Assembly: GCF_030818695.1 (NCBI RefSeq)
Contig: NZ_JAUTAR010000001.1
Location: 1,296,501 to 1,360,500, forward strand
From: Chryseobacterium sp. SORGH_AS_0447
GTDB lineage: Bacteria; Bacteroidota; Bacteroidia; Flavobacteriales; Weeksellaceae
Direction of reading: 5' to 3'
DNA length: 64,000 bases
The position numbers and the translations under genes are program-made. Every line of letters starts with the position of its first letter. Position 1 is the stretch's first letter. A model generated the notes under the pieces. That model saw only the letters and a list, made by a program, of their open reading frames with translations, was not told where the DNA came from and searched no databases. This document shows, piece after piece, positions 53,632 through 62,620 of this stretch.

Positions 53632-54981
53632 ATGAATGATAAAATTATCTCGGTCGGAATCTTTTTCGACGGAACCGGAAACAACGGATCGAATGCAGCT
53701 TCCCAGCAGAAGCCTGAGAAAAATAATGAAAGCTATCATGGTGAGAGTACCAATATCTATAAATTATTCAGTCTTTTTAACGGTGATGAAAAAATTTATA
53801 TTGAAGGAATAGGAACGGTTACCGGAGCGGAGGATCTTGATTTTGCGATGGCCACCTGCAAAAACCCTTCGGGAGTTTCCGGGTATTCTTCAGATGATAA
53901 ACTGGAGAAAGCATTCTCATTTACCAGAACCCTTCTTTCGGATGGGCCGGCAGAATATCACTTCTATGTTTACGGATTCAGCCGCGGAGCCATGTTGGCA
54001 AGACATTTCTGCTATGAGCTGCTGAAAGAGTATTCCGAATTTTCAGGTTATTCTTTGAAAGTGAAATTTTTGGGAGTCTTTGATACGGTGGAATCTGCAG
54101 CTTTCAGCAATTATAAAATAGCCGTGCTCCCGGAAACCGAACGGGCGCTGCACATCTGCGCACTGAATGAATGCCGGTTTTTTTTCCCGCTGAGCGGTCT
54201 GCTGGAAGATTCAAGAGAAAGAACCGATTCACAATACATAACGGAACATTCGGTATGGAAAGAGATTTTCGTTCCGGGCGCTCACGCCGATGTGGGAGGA
54301 GGATATTTAGAGGGCTCGCAATCGGTATATGTTTCTCCGAATTATACAGAGCATGAGGATCTTTTCTCTTATATGGAAAACATCACAGCCCTGGCGCAGG
54401 ATGAAGGCATACCTAAAATCTGGGATTATCTGCTGAGCGATTATGGTGTGGAGTATGATGGAATCACGTCACAGGCGTATGTCGCTAAAGAATGGGTGTA
54501 TAATGAACTGCCGAAAGTCTATGGCCAGCTGATGATCGCAGAAACCAATTTGGAAAAGCAGGTGTTCAGAACCGATTTCAGCGCTTCAGATTTTCAGATT
54601 GAAGCCTGTGAGCATCCTTACCTGATCGAATTATCGGAAGCCCTGCAGCAATATGTGCAGACCTTTTCGCCGGATGCAAAACCGGATTATCATTACGAGA
54701 TGCTGGCAGATTATACCCATATCTCGGCAAATTTCGGGCTGTATCATGCTGCCCTGCTTCAGCATCCGAAATGTACTGCTCATGCAGAATTTATCAACAA
54801 CGGATTGAATGTTCCGGGCCATTCGGAAGATCAGCAGGAAAAAAACGGGGCCAGGTTACAGTCGGAGATCCATCACATCGAAGATTCCTTTGTGGATTAT
54901 GCATACGGAACCAATATTCCGAACAATGACCATTGGAACCGTACTATTTTGATGAAAGAAAGTCTTTACAATAAATGTTAG
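53632..54981 (+). CDS. Tle1-like phospholipase effector (DUF2235 alpha/beta hydrolase)
   Basis: A 449-aa protein of the DUF2235 family, which includes the Tle1 type VI secretion lipases. Motifs visible are SVGIFFDGTGNN, the GxSxG nucleophile in YVYGFSRGAMLAR (Ser 117), FLGVFDTVES (Asp 151) and the histidine in FVPGAHADVGGGYLEG (His 218), the usual triad order. No signal peptide and no secretion-domain fusion is seen, and no type VI genes or immunity-like gene lie next to it. It is directly downstream of the two-component genes, behind the palindrome promoter, which suggests control by that regulator. A terminator follows. Confidence 0.82.
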   Translation: MNDKIISVGIFFDGTGNNGSNAASQQKPEKNNESYHGESTNIYKLFSLFNGDEKIYIEGIGTVTGAEDLDFAMATCKNPSGVSGYSSDDKLEKAFSFTRTLLSDGPAEYHFYVYGFSRGAMLARHFCYELLKEYSEFSGYSLKVKFLGVFDTVESAAFSNYKIAVLPETERALHICALNECRFFFPLSGLLEDSRERTDSQYITEHSVWKEIFVPGAHADVGGGYLEGSQSVYVSPNYTEHEDLFSYMENITALAQDEGIPKIWDYLLSDYGVEYDGITSQAYVAKEWVYNELPKVYGQLMIAETNLEKQVFRTDFSASDFQIEACEHPYLIELSEALQQYVQTFSPDAKPDYHYEMLADYTHISANFGLYHAALLQHPKCTAHAEFINNGLNVPGHSEDQQEKNGARLQSEIHHIEDSFVDYAYGTNIPNNDHWNRTILMKESLYNKC

Positions 54982-55010
54982 TACTTTTTCAGTTTTAAAT
55001 TTAGGTGTAG

Positions 55011-55037
55011 GGCTGCCATGGTTTGGCAGCTCTTTTT
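55011..55037 (+). terminator. Terminator of the Tle1-like gene
   Basis: GCTGCCA TGGTT TGGCAGC followed by TCTTTTTT, 30 bases after the stop. Confidence 0.9.
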
Positions 55038-55059
55038 TGTCATTATGGAATTTCTCTAT

Positions 55060-55130
55060 CCGTAGAAATACGGTATCGGAATTTTGGTTATTTCTACGGT
55101 ACCGTATCCTCTTTATTTTTCAGAATTTTG
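55060..55130 (+). promoter_or_regulatory. Second copy of the palindrome promoter
   Basis: CCGTAGAAATACGG at 55060-55073, a second box TACGGTACCGTA (itself a perfect palindrome) at 55095-55106, and a -7-like GAATTTTG at 55123-55130. Spacings from the first palindrome (35 and 63) equal those of the copy before the Tle1-like gene. A reverse half-site TATTTCTACGG overlaps the second box (55089-55099). Confidence 0.55.
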
Positions 55131-55200
55131 TCTTATTCAAACTTATAAGCGTATAAGTTTTTCCCCATTAGAGCCGCTTTTTTAAGTGGCTCTTTTTCTT
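55131..55200 (+). ncRNA. Candidate small RNA with two hairpins
   Basis: Downstream of the second palindrome promoter there is no open frame before a terminator. The stretch holds hairpin 1 ACTTATA-AGCG-TATAAGT (55141-55158) and hairpin 2 GAGCCGCTT-loop-AAGTGGCTC (55171-55192) followed by TTTTT. If transcription starts about seven bases after the -7 box, the RNA is about 60 nt. It is flanked by the previous gene's terminator and by the ABC-F promoter, so it is an independent unit. Confidence 0.45.
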
Positions 55201-55204
55201 TATC

Positions 55205-55232
55205 TTGAATTGCTTTATTTTCCGTATTTTTG
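55205..55232 (+). promoter_or_regulatory. Promoter of the ABC-F gene
   Basis: TTG at 55205-55207, a 17-base spacer and TATTTTTG at 55225-55232 match the Bacteroidota consensus, 42 bases before the ATG at 55274. Confidence 0.65.
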
Positions 55233-55273
55233 CACCCGAAAATTCATTATTCACATTAATCATTATTTAACAC

Positions 55274-57202
55274 ATGCTTTCGGTTCAAGGTTTAGGATTA
55301 CATCATTCGGGAAATTATCTGTTTCAAAACGTAAATTTTACGATTAAAAAAGATGATAAAATTGGTTTGGTCGGTAAAAACGGAGCGGGAAAATCCACTT
55401 TACTGAAAATGCTTTCCGGGGAAATTACTTTCTATGAAGGAAATGTAGTTCCGGAAGGGAACATTACCATCGGGTTCCTAAAACAGGATCTTGATTTCGT
55501 AAAAGGAAGAACCGTATGGGCAGAAACCATGCAGGCCTTCGAACAGATCAATGCCTGGAAAAACGAGCTTGAAGAGGTAAACCACCAGATGACGGTGAGG
55601 ACCGATTATGAAAGTGATTCGTACACGGATCTGATTAATAAAATGACTGAGCTGAATGATCTTCTGATGAACCACGACGCCTACAACCTGGAAGGCGATA
55701 TGGAAAAAGTGCTTTTCGGTTTAGGTTTCAAAGCCGACGATTTCCAGAAGATCACCGATGAATTTTCCGGGGGCTGGAGAATGAGAATTGAACTGGCCAA
55801 GCTTCTGCTTCAAAAGAACGACATCATGCTTCTCGATGAGCCTACCAACCACCTCGATATGGAATCGATCATGTGGCTGGAAAACTTCCTGAAAGACTAT
55901 CCGGGGGCCATTGTTCTTGTGAGCCACGATAAGCAGTTTATGACCGCGGTATGCAACCGTACTTTTGATGTGAATAACAGAAAAGTAGACGATTATAAAG
56001 CCAATTATTCCAAATACCTCATCATGCGTGAAGACCGCCGCGAAAAACTGATTCAGGCTAAAAAGAATCAGGATGCGGAGATCAAGCAGATGGAAGACAA
56101 CATCAACAAGTTCCGGGCGAGTGCAACCAAAGCCTCTTTTGCACAGTCATTGATCAAAAAGCTGGATAAAATCGAACGGATTGAAGTAGATAACGAAGAC
56201 GTTTCCAAATTCAACATCCGTTTCGTTCAGTCGGTAGTTCCTGGAAAAGTGATCTTTGAAGCTGAAAAATTAGGAAAATCCTACGGTGAAAAGCAGATTT
56301 TTGATGATGTGGATTTCATTGTTCAACGGGGTGACCGGATTGCGTTGCTGGGACAGAACGGACAGGGAAAAACAACATTGGCAAAAATCCTTGCCGGCGA
56401 TATTAAAGACTATTCCGGAAACTGGAATCTGGGTCATAACGTGAATATCGGGTACTTTGCCCAGAACCAGGAAGAAGTTTTAACACCGAATAAAACCGTT
56501 CAGGAAGAAGCGGAAGATGCTGCAACGGAAGAAACAAGACCGAGAGTGCGTGACCTGTTAGGATCTTTCCTGTTCCAGGGAGAAGCGGTTAATAAAAAGA
56601 CGAAAGTACTTTCCGGAGGGGAGAGAAACCGTCTGGCACTTTGTAAGCTGCTGTTGCGCCCGTTTAACACCCTGATCATGGACGAACCTACGAACCACCT
56701 TGATATCCAGTCTAAAGAGATCATCAAACTGGCTTTGCAGAAGTTCGAAGGTACGCTGATTGTGATTTCGCACGACCGGGAGTTCCTTCAGGGGCTTTGT
56801 GACAAGATCTACGAATTCCGCGACGGAAAAATGAAAGAATTCCTGGGCGATATCAACGAGTATCTTGAGTTCAGACAGAAAGAATCGATCCGTGAAATCT
56901 CCGCAGAAAAAGCAAAACTTCATAGTGAAGCTCCTAAAGCTGAGGTGAAAAAAGCAGAAGAAAAACCTGAAGCAGCCGCTCAGTCTGCTGTGATCGTAAG
57001 CAAAGAACAGAAAAATATTCAGAATAAAATTAAAAAAGTAGAAGAGAAAATTTCCGAGCTTGAAACAAAAGTAGAGGAATTTGAAGCTTCTTTTACCAAA
57101 GAAAACCCTTCCGAAGAAACACTGGAAAAATACAACAGTACGAAAGAAGAGCTGGAATTGGCGCTTCAGGAATGGGAATACTTGGGAACTCAGCTAGATT
57201 AA
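55274..57202 (+). CDS. ABC-F family ATPase (ribosome-associated type)
   Basis: A 642-aa soluble protein with two ATP-binding cassettes and no membrane domain, as in the ABC-F translation factors and Uup/YheS-like proteins. Cassette 1 has GKNGAGKSTLLKM, FSGGWRMRIELAKLLL and LLDEPTNHLDMESIMWL. Cassette 2 has GQNGQGKTTLAKI, LSGGERNRLALCKLLL and MDEPTNHLDIQSKEII. The linker between them is charged (DRREKLIQAKKNQDAEIKQM), and a C-terminal coiled coil rich in Lys, Glu and Ala (540-642) follows. It is a general housekeeping form; a resistance role is not indicated. Own promoter, single gene. Confidence 0.92.
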   Translation: MLSVQGLGLHHSGNYLFQNVNFTIKKDDKIGLVGKNGAGKSTLLKMLSGEITFYEGNVVPEGNITIGFLKQDLDFVKGRTVWAETMQAFEQINAWKNELEEVNHQMTVRTDYESDSYTDLINKMTELNDLLMNHDAYNLEGDMEKVLFGLGFKADDFQKITDEFSGGWRMRIELAKLLLQKNDIMLLDEPTNHLDMESIMWLENFLKDYPGAIVLVSHDKQFMTAVCNRTFDVNNRKVDDYKANYSKYLIMREDRREKLIQAKKNQDAEIKQMEDNINKFRASATKASFAQSLIKKLDKIERIEVDNEDVSKFNIRFVQSVVPGKVIFEAEKLGKSYGEKQIFDDVDFIVQRGDRIALLGQNGQGKTTLAKILAGDIKDYSGNWNLGHNVNIGYFAQNQEEVLTPNKTVQEEAEDAATEETRPRVRDLLGSFLFQGEAVNKKTKVLSGGERNRLALCKLLLRPFNTLIMDEPTNHLDIQSKEIIKLALQKFEGTLIVISHDREFLQGLCDKIYEFRDGKMKEFLGDINEYLEFRQKESIREISAEKAKLHSEAPKAEVKKAEEKPEAAAQSAVIVSKEQKNIQNKIKKVEEKISELETKVEEFEASFTKENPSEETLEKYNSTKEELELALQEWEYLGTQLD

Positions 57203-57464
57203 TTTAAAAAAATACAAAACGTAAACCTTTTCAGTTAGTTCTATAAGACTATAGTTGGATTCTCTGCGGGAAATCGTAGATTCATTCGGCATAGTCATGA
57301 CAAAAACAGGGGTTAGATTTTCAATAGGTTAAGAAAATAGCAAACGGTATTTAAAAACGATTGGAAGCTTTGTAACAAAGCTGAGATCTTTCCTACCTAT
57401 CATTTAAAACATTTTAAGAAAACTTTAATCCGGGTTTTTTAAAATATTTTTATAATTTTGAAGC

Positions 57465-57821
57465 ATGATTTTTAAAGAAAGCAGAACTCTGAAGAATTTC
57501 ATTTCCAAATTGTTGTTTGGGATCTACTTTCTTGCGCTGTTTTCCCAGAACTTCCACAGCCACAGTTCGGAGGAGGTTTTTAAGAATTTCAGCTTTAAAA
57601 AATCAGAAAATACCCTGACCAAAAATACGGCAAAAGAAAAAGCAGCCGACTGTCTGGCCTGTCACTTCTTGGCAACAGGACATACTTTGGTTCCTGAAGA
57701 ATTCAACATTTCCTTTGAAAATTTTACCCACACAGTAAAACAACGTATCGCTGTTCAGGAAAAAATATGGTCTCAGACTAAATTTACCTTTCAGCTCCGC
57801 GGTCCGCCCGCCCTTTCATAA
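57465..57821 (+). CDS. Small exported His/Cys protein beside the TonB receptor
   Basis: A 118-aa protein with an N-terminal membrane/signal segment (KLLFGIYFLALFSQNF), then a His-Ser-rich patch (HSHSSEE), a CxxCH motif in ADCLACHFL and the ending LRGPPALS that I have seen in small proteins encoded ahead of metal-related TonB receptors in Bacteroidota. It may bind a metal or heme in the periplasm, but this is inferred. It is 205 bases upstream of the receptor gene. The gap 57203-57464 contains no other gene. Confidence 0.6.
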   Translation: MIFKESRTLKNFISKLLFGIYFLALFSQNFHSHSSEEVFKNFSFKKSENTLTKNTAKEKAADCLACHFLATGHTLVPEEFNISFENFTHTVKQRIAVQEKIWSQTKFTFQLRGPPALS

Positions 57822-58026
57822 TTCATAAATTCTTTACGGCTTTAATTGGGTTTAAAGTTCAGCATTGGGGCATCATGTTCAAGATTTAATGTTCAAGATT
57901 TTTGAAGATTAACAGATTTTGATATCAATTCCTGTCCATCTGGCTTTACTCTGATTAATCAGTCGTCATTCCAACATTTTTTCGAAAAAGTGCTTTTAAA
58001 AAAGTACGCAATCAATCTATTTAATA

Positions 58027-60420
58027 ATGAAATTAATCTATAGTTTTATGCTGATCCTTTGCGGATTTGCATTATCGAACGCACAGCAGACCTATGCGGT
58101 GGAAGGAACAGTACAGGATTTTCACGATAAGACCCGACTGGAAAATGCGGTGGTGAAAATCGGAAATTTCTCTGCACAAACAGATAAAAACGGTACGTTC
58201 TCATTCAGCAGGATTCCTGCAGGAAAATATACGCTTACTGCCAAACATCCGGATTGTGATGATTATACTGAAAATATAGAAGTTACGAGGGATCTGCATT
58301 TGGCGATCACGCTGGAGCATCACATCCAGGATATCGAAACCGTAACGGTACACGGAAGCCACAAGAACAACGGAAGCATGGTGGTGAAGACCATCGACAA
58401 AGCGATGATCTCCCGCAATGCTTCTGAAAATCTCGGTAACCTGCTGACCAATATTTCCGGGGTGAATGCTCTTAAAACAGGTAATAACATTACAAAACCC
58501 ATTATTCACGGGCTATACGGAAGCCGCGTTGCCATACTTAACGATGGGGTAAAGCTTGCCGAGCAGGAGTGGGGCGTAGAACATGCTCCCAACGTGGATG
58601 TTAACAATTTTGAGCACATCGATGTCGTAAAAGGGGCATCTGCTTTAAAGTACGGAAGCGGTGCTGTGGGCGGTGTTGTGGTGTTGCAGCCTCAGGTTTT
58701 ACCGAAGAAAGATACCCTGATGGGCAATGTATCGCTTTCAGGAATATCCAACGGGAGAGGGGGGAACCTTAATGTGAAGCTGGCAAAAACCTGGTCAGAC
58801 GGCTGGGCCATCAAGACCAACGGCAGCTACAAAAAGCTGGGCGATCTTGAAGCGCCGGATTATGGCCTGATGAACACCGGGCTGGAAAGTTCCGGATTCA
58901 ATTTTGGGGTTCAGAAAATGACTTTCAATAAAGGTTTTTCTTTTGACTATTACCTGACGAAAAGTTCGATAGGCATTCTCCGGAGTTCCCATGTAGGAAA
59001 TTCTGAGGATCTGTTGCTGGCTCTTACCGCACCGGAACCCATTTATCAAAGGGATTTCAGCTATACCATTGATAATCCCCGACAGGATATTGAGCATCAT
59101 ATCGCTAAAATCTCTGCCTATCAAAGGTTTGAAAATTTCGGAAAGATTACGGCAACATACAGTTTCCAGTACAATCATCGAAAAGAATATGATATCAGAC
59201 GTACGGAAGAGCTTAGCAAAAAGCCGGCACTCGATTTGGAACTGATAACCCATGATTTAAATGTTAATCATCTCATCGAAAGAGGGAGTTGGAATCTTGA
59301 AACCGGGATCAATGCCGGTTACCAGAACAACTATTCCAGCACGCAGACGGAAGCAAGGCGCCTTGTGCCGAATTATGACCGGTATTATGCAGGAATTTAT
59401 TCGGTACTTAAATATAAAATTGCCCCTGAGGTTGAGCTGGAAGCAGGAGGAAGATACGATTTTGATCATTATGAAGTAACGAAATGGTATGACCTGAGCG
59501 ACTGGAACAGGCTTTATGCTTCAGATTACAAAGACTTCGTGGTACGGGTGAACCAAAACAGGATACTTACCAAGCCGTCATTAAGCTATAATAATATTTC
59601 GGCAAATGTGGGGGTTGTTTACCACCCGTCCGCCTATTTTGATCTGAAGTTTAATTATGCCAGAGTATCAAGGTCTCCGAATATTGCCGAACTTTTCGCT
59701 GACGGGCTTCACCACTCGGCAGCGATTATCGAAAGAGGGAATATGAGGATGAAAAATGAAACCGGAAATCAGTTCAACCTGGTTGCCGACGTAAAGGCGA
59801 ATGTTTTAAAAGGACTGAATATCTCGGTAAATCCTTATTTCTTCTATACCAAAAATTTCATCAACGAAATTCCTACTGGCTATCAGAATACACAGTGGGG
59901 AGGAGCTTTCGTCGTGTATAACTATGAGCAGGTGGATGCCAGAATGTACGGAATCGATCTGGATGTACAGCTTAAAATATCAGATAACCTCGGATATAAA
60001 GGAAGCGGATCCTATGTCTATGGTCAGGATCTTACCCACAATGTCCCTCTGATCCTGATGATGCCGCCGAATTTCAACAACTCATTGGAATTCAATAAAA
60101 AAGAATGGAAAAACTTTTATTTCAATGTGAGCAACAACACCTACCTGAAACAAACAAGATTTCCTGTTTACAATGTTCCGATCAGATTATTTGATTCTGA
60201 CGGAAACCCTTACAACAAAGAAGTGGATATTTCCACTCCGCCAAACGGATATTCCCTTTGGAACCTTCAGACGGGGGTGAATCTGTCTAAAAATTTCGGG
60301 GTTGACTTTTCAGTCCGGAATGTATTCAATAAGTCGTACAGGGATTACCTGAACAGGCTTCGTTTCTTTTCCAATGAAATGGGAAGAAACTTTATTCTAA
60401 CTCTTAAATATCAATTTTAA
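58027..60420 (+). CDS. TonB-dependent receptor
   Basis: A 797-aa outer-membrane gated channel that imports a ligand with TonB energy. The signal peptide ends LSNAQ. An N-terminal carboxypeptidase-regulatory-like domain (about 20-95, TYAVEGTVQDFHDKTRLENAVVKIG) is followed by a plug (ENLGNLLTNISGVNALKTGN...KGASALKYGSGAVGGVVVLQP) and a barrel ending in the C-terminal aromatic ILTLKYQF. This is a stand-alone importer with a lipoprotein partner, not a SusC type. The ligand cannot be read from sequence; the small His/Cys protein nearby makes a metal or heme possible. Confidence 0.92.
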   Translation: MKLIYSFMLILCGFALSNAQQTYAVEGTVQDFHDKTRLENAVVKIGNFSAQTDKNGTFSFSRIPAGKYTLTAKHPDCDDYTENIEVTRDLHLAITLEHHIQDIETVTVHGSHKNNGSMVVKTIDKAMISRNASENLGNLLTNISGVNALKTGNNITKPIIHGLYGSRVAILNDGVKLAEQEWGVEHAPNVDVNNFEHIDVVKGASALKYGSGAVGGVVVLQPQVLPKKDTLMGNVSLSGISNGRGGNLNVKLAKTWSDGWAIKTNGSYKKLGDLEAPDYGLMNTGLESSGFNFGVQKMTFNKGFSFDYYLTKSSIGILRSSHVGNSEDLLLALTAPEPIYQRDFSYTIDNPRQDIEHHIAKISAYQRFENFGKITATYSFQYNHRKEYDIRRTEELSKKPALDLELITHDLNVNHLIERGSWNLETGINAGYQNNYSSTQTEARRLVPNYDRYYAGIYSVLKYKIAPEVELEAGGRYDFDHYEVTKWYDLSDWNRLYASDYKDFVVRVNQNRILTKPSLSYNNISANVGVVYHPSAYFDLKFNYARVSRSPNIAELFADGLHHSAAIIERGNMRMKNETGNQFNLVADVKANVLKGLNISVNPYFFYTKNFINEIPTGYQNTQWGGAFVVYNYEQVDARMYGIDLDVQLKISDNLGYKGSGSYVYGQDLTHNVPLILMMPPNFNNSLEFNKKEWKNFYFNVSNNTYLKQTRFPVYNVPIRLFDSDGNPYNKEVDISTPPNGYSLWNLQTGVNLSKNFGVDFSVRNVFNKSYRDYLNRLRFFSNEMGRNFILTLKYQF

Positions 60421-60441
60421 TCACTTTAAAAATTTAAAAAA

Positions 60442-61029
60442 ATGAAAAATACCCTTAAAAGTACGACCTTTATCTTAGGCCTTTTGTTCTTAGCGCTTTC
60501 TTTTAGCCTTACCTCATGTCACAGAACCGATGACGAATCGGATGACCTTCCGCAGGAAGAACTGTCGGATGTTCTTTTGAAAGTAACGGACCAGGCTACG
60601 GGAACTCCTGTGGTTTATGATTACCAGGTAAACAGTACAACCAACCCGAACATTAAATTAATTAACGGGCATACCTATAACGTGGAAGTAATGTTCAAAA
60701 ATGGAAATGAAGATGCTACCGGGGAAATTAAAGCTGCGGTAAACGAGCATTTCCTGGTATATAATTTCCCGAATTCCGATATTACCCTTACCCGTACGGA
60801 TGATCAGGATTTCGTAAGACAGGATGGAAATCATGTAGGTATAAAAACAAAATGGGTAGTAAACACGGCAGTTAAAAATTCATCGGCACCTGCTCAGTTG
60901 GTCCTAACCTTATATCATAAGCCGGTAACGGTTTCCGAAGCATCTTCGGTAAGCGGAAACGGAGTGGTGTACGGAACACATACCGGCGGGGAAACCGATG
61001 CGCAGGCAAACTATAATATTACCAATTAA
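60442..61029 (+). CDS. Lipoprotein partner of the TonB receptor
   Basis: A 195-aa protein with a lipobox (SLTSCHR, Cys 26) and an acidic, Asp/Glu-rich linker (DDESDDLPQEELSD), then a beta-rich domain (LKVTDQATGTPVVYDYQVNSTTNPNIKLINGHTYNVEVMF). I do not recognise a family. It begins 21 bases after the receptor gene and the pair shares a terminator at 61054, so it is probably a surface or periplasmic helper for the same ligand. Confidence 0.7.
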   Translation: MKNTLKSTTFILGLLFLALSFSLTSCHRTDDESDDLPQEELSDVLLKVTDQATGTPVVYDYQVNSTTNPNIKLINGHTYNVEVMFKNGNEDATGEIKAAVNEHFLVYNFPNSDITLTRTDDQDFVRQDGNHVGIKTKWVVNTAVKNSSAPAQLVLTLYHKPVTVSEASSVSGNGVVYGTHTGGETDAQANYNITN

Positions 61030-61053
61030 CAGATCCTTAATCTTGTTAGCTGA

Positions 61054-61083
61054 AAACCGCCGGAATCTTCCGGTGGTTTTTTA
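61054..61083 (+). terminator. Terminator of the TonB receptor operon
   Basis: AAACCGCCGGA ATCT TCCGGTGGTTT (one G·U pair) followed by TTTT. Confidence 0.88.
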
Positions 61084-61117
61084 TTTAACAGTATTTGGCT
61101 TTTTAAGTTGACTTTAA

Positions 61118-61150
61118 TTGATAGATTTTCATAAAATTTTCATATTTTTG
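61118..61150 (+). promoter_or_regulatory. Promoter of tig
   Basis: TTG at 61118-61120, a 22-base spacer and TATTTTTG at 61143-61150 match the Bacteroidota consensus. The leader is about 16 bases. Confidence 0.65.
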
Positions 61151-61172
61151 CAACCTAAAATTTTAATCAATA

Positions 61173-62507
61173 ATGAAGGTTACTGCAAAAAACCATGATG
61201 ATGTAAGTGCATTGCTTACAGTGACATTGGAAAAATCTGACTATAAGGAAAAAGTTGAGAAACAATTGATTAATTATGCTAAAAATGCACAAGTTCCTGG
61301 TTTCAGAAAAGGGAAAGTGCCTTTGAGTATGGTTAGAAAACAATATGAAGCGGGTATTGCTTTTGAAGAAATCAACAAGCAGGTTTCTGATGCTCTAAAT
61401 AGCTACGTAAACGAAAACAAACTAAGATTGGTTGGCCAGCCTGTTCCACAGCCGGTAAACGAGTTCGATTACAATGCGGATCAGTTGGAAGTTGCTTTCG
61501 AAATTGGATTTGAGCCGGAATTCACTATCGATTTAGCTAAATATGAAGCGCCTCACTATAAAGTAGAAGCTTCTGAAAAAGAAATCAACAAGAGTATTGA
61601 GAACATGCAGAAGCGTTTCGCAGAGCAGGCTCCTCAAGACAAAATTAATAAAGACTCATACATCGCGCTGGAAGTTTCCCAGGTTGTGGAAGAGGGCGCT
61701 GAAGGAGAGCACCACCACCAGCCGAAGAACGTTACCATTACTGCTGAAAACAAAGAAGCTTTCAAATTGGTAAAGTCTCTTAAAATGGACGGTTCTGTAA
61801 AAGTTTCTAAAGAAACGCTTGCCGAAAACGAAGAGCTTGCTAAAGAATTAGGATTCTCTAAAGAAGAAGCAGAGCACCTTCACCACAATGAGGTAGAAGT
61901 AAAAGTAAAAGATTTCTACGGTCTTAACCTTGCTGAACTTAATCAGGAATTATTCGATAAAGTATACGGAGAAGGAAACATCAAGTCTGAAGAAGAACTG
62001 AAGGAAAAAGTAAAATCCGAATTAGACGAGTATTTCCAGCAGAATGCTGATGTTCACTTTGTGAATAAAGTATTGGAGCAGGTTTCTGAAAAAGAAGAAG
62101 TAAAGCTTCCTGAAGAATTTTTGGTAAAATGGTTATTGTTCTCCAACCAGAACATCCAGTCTGCAGAACAGGCAAAAGAAATCCTTGAATCTGAGAAAAA
62201 CCAGTTGAAATACCAGATCATCGAAGGAAAACTGATGACAGAAAACGAAATCCAGTTGGATTATGCAGATATTTTGGCACAGGCTGAACAATTGGTAAGA
62301 AACCAATTAGCTATCTACGGAATCCACCACTTAGGGGATGAAGAGATCCAGAAGTATGCGGTTGAAATGCTTAAAGACCAGGAGCAGGTAAGACAGATCT
62401 CTTCTGAAGTAGCCATGACGAAGCTGAAAGATGTTATTCTTGAGAAAGCAACGAAAAAAGAAACAGCTATTTCTCACGATGAGTTTTTAGAAGAGCTTAA
62501 AAAATAA
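61173..62507 (+). CDS. tig: Trigger factor (ribosome-bound chaperone)
   Basis: Meets nascent chains at the ribosome exit. The 444-aa chain has the N-terminal ribosome-binding domain with PGFRKGKVPLSMVRKQYE (the GFRxGxxP signature), a diverged middle PPIase-like domain (about 150-250), and a helical C-terminal domain with the paired arms. A His-rich loop (GEHHHQP) and another (EHLHHNE) in the middle domain are unusual. Length is typical of Bacteroidota trigger factor. It has its own promoter and terminator, without the clpP-clpX genes that follow it in many bacteria. Confidence 0.9.
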   Translation: MKVTAKNHDDVSALLTVTLEKSDYKEKVEKQLINYAKNAQVPGFRKGKVPLSMVRKQYEAGIAFEEINKQVSDALNSYVNENKLRLVGQPVPQPVNEFDYNADQLEVAFEIGFEPEFTIDLAKYEAPHYKVEASEKEINKSIENMQKRFAEQAPQDKINKDSYIALEVSQVVEEGAEGEHHHQPKNVTITAENKEAFKLVKSLKMDGSVKVSKETLAENEELAKELGFSKEEAEHLHHNEVEVKVKDFYGLNLAELNQELFDKVYGEGNIKSEEELKEKVKSELDEYFQQNADVHFVNKVLEQVSEKEEVKLPEEFLVKWLLFSNQNIQSAEQAKEILESEKNQLKYQIIEGKLMTENEIQLDYADILAQAEQLVRNQLAIYGIHHLGDEEIQKYAVEMLKDQEQVRQISSEVAMTKLKDVILEKATKKETAISHDEFLEELKK

Positions 62508-62532
62508 TTTATTTATACAATAAATATTTGAA

Positions 62533-62559
62533 AACCACCGTTGAAGCGGTGGTTTTTTT
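62533..62559 (+). terminator. Terminator of tig
   Basis: AACCACCG TTGAAG CGGTGGTT followed by TTTTT, 26 bases after the stop. Confidence 0.9.
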
Positions 62560-62620
62560 ATTGGTGACGTTCAGCTCTTGTTCACTTAATATCCATATAT
62601 TTACAATCTAAACTTAATTT

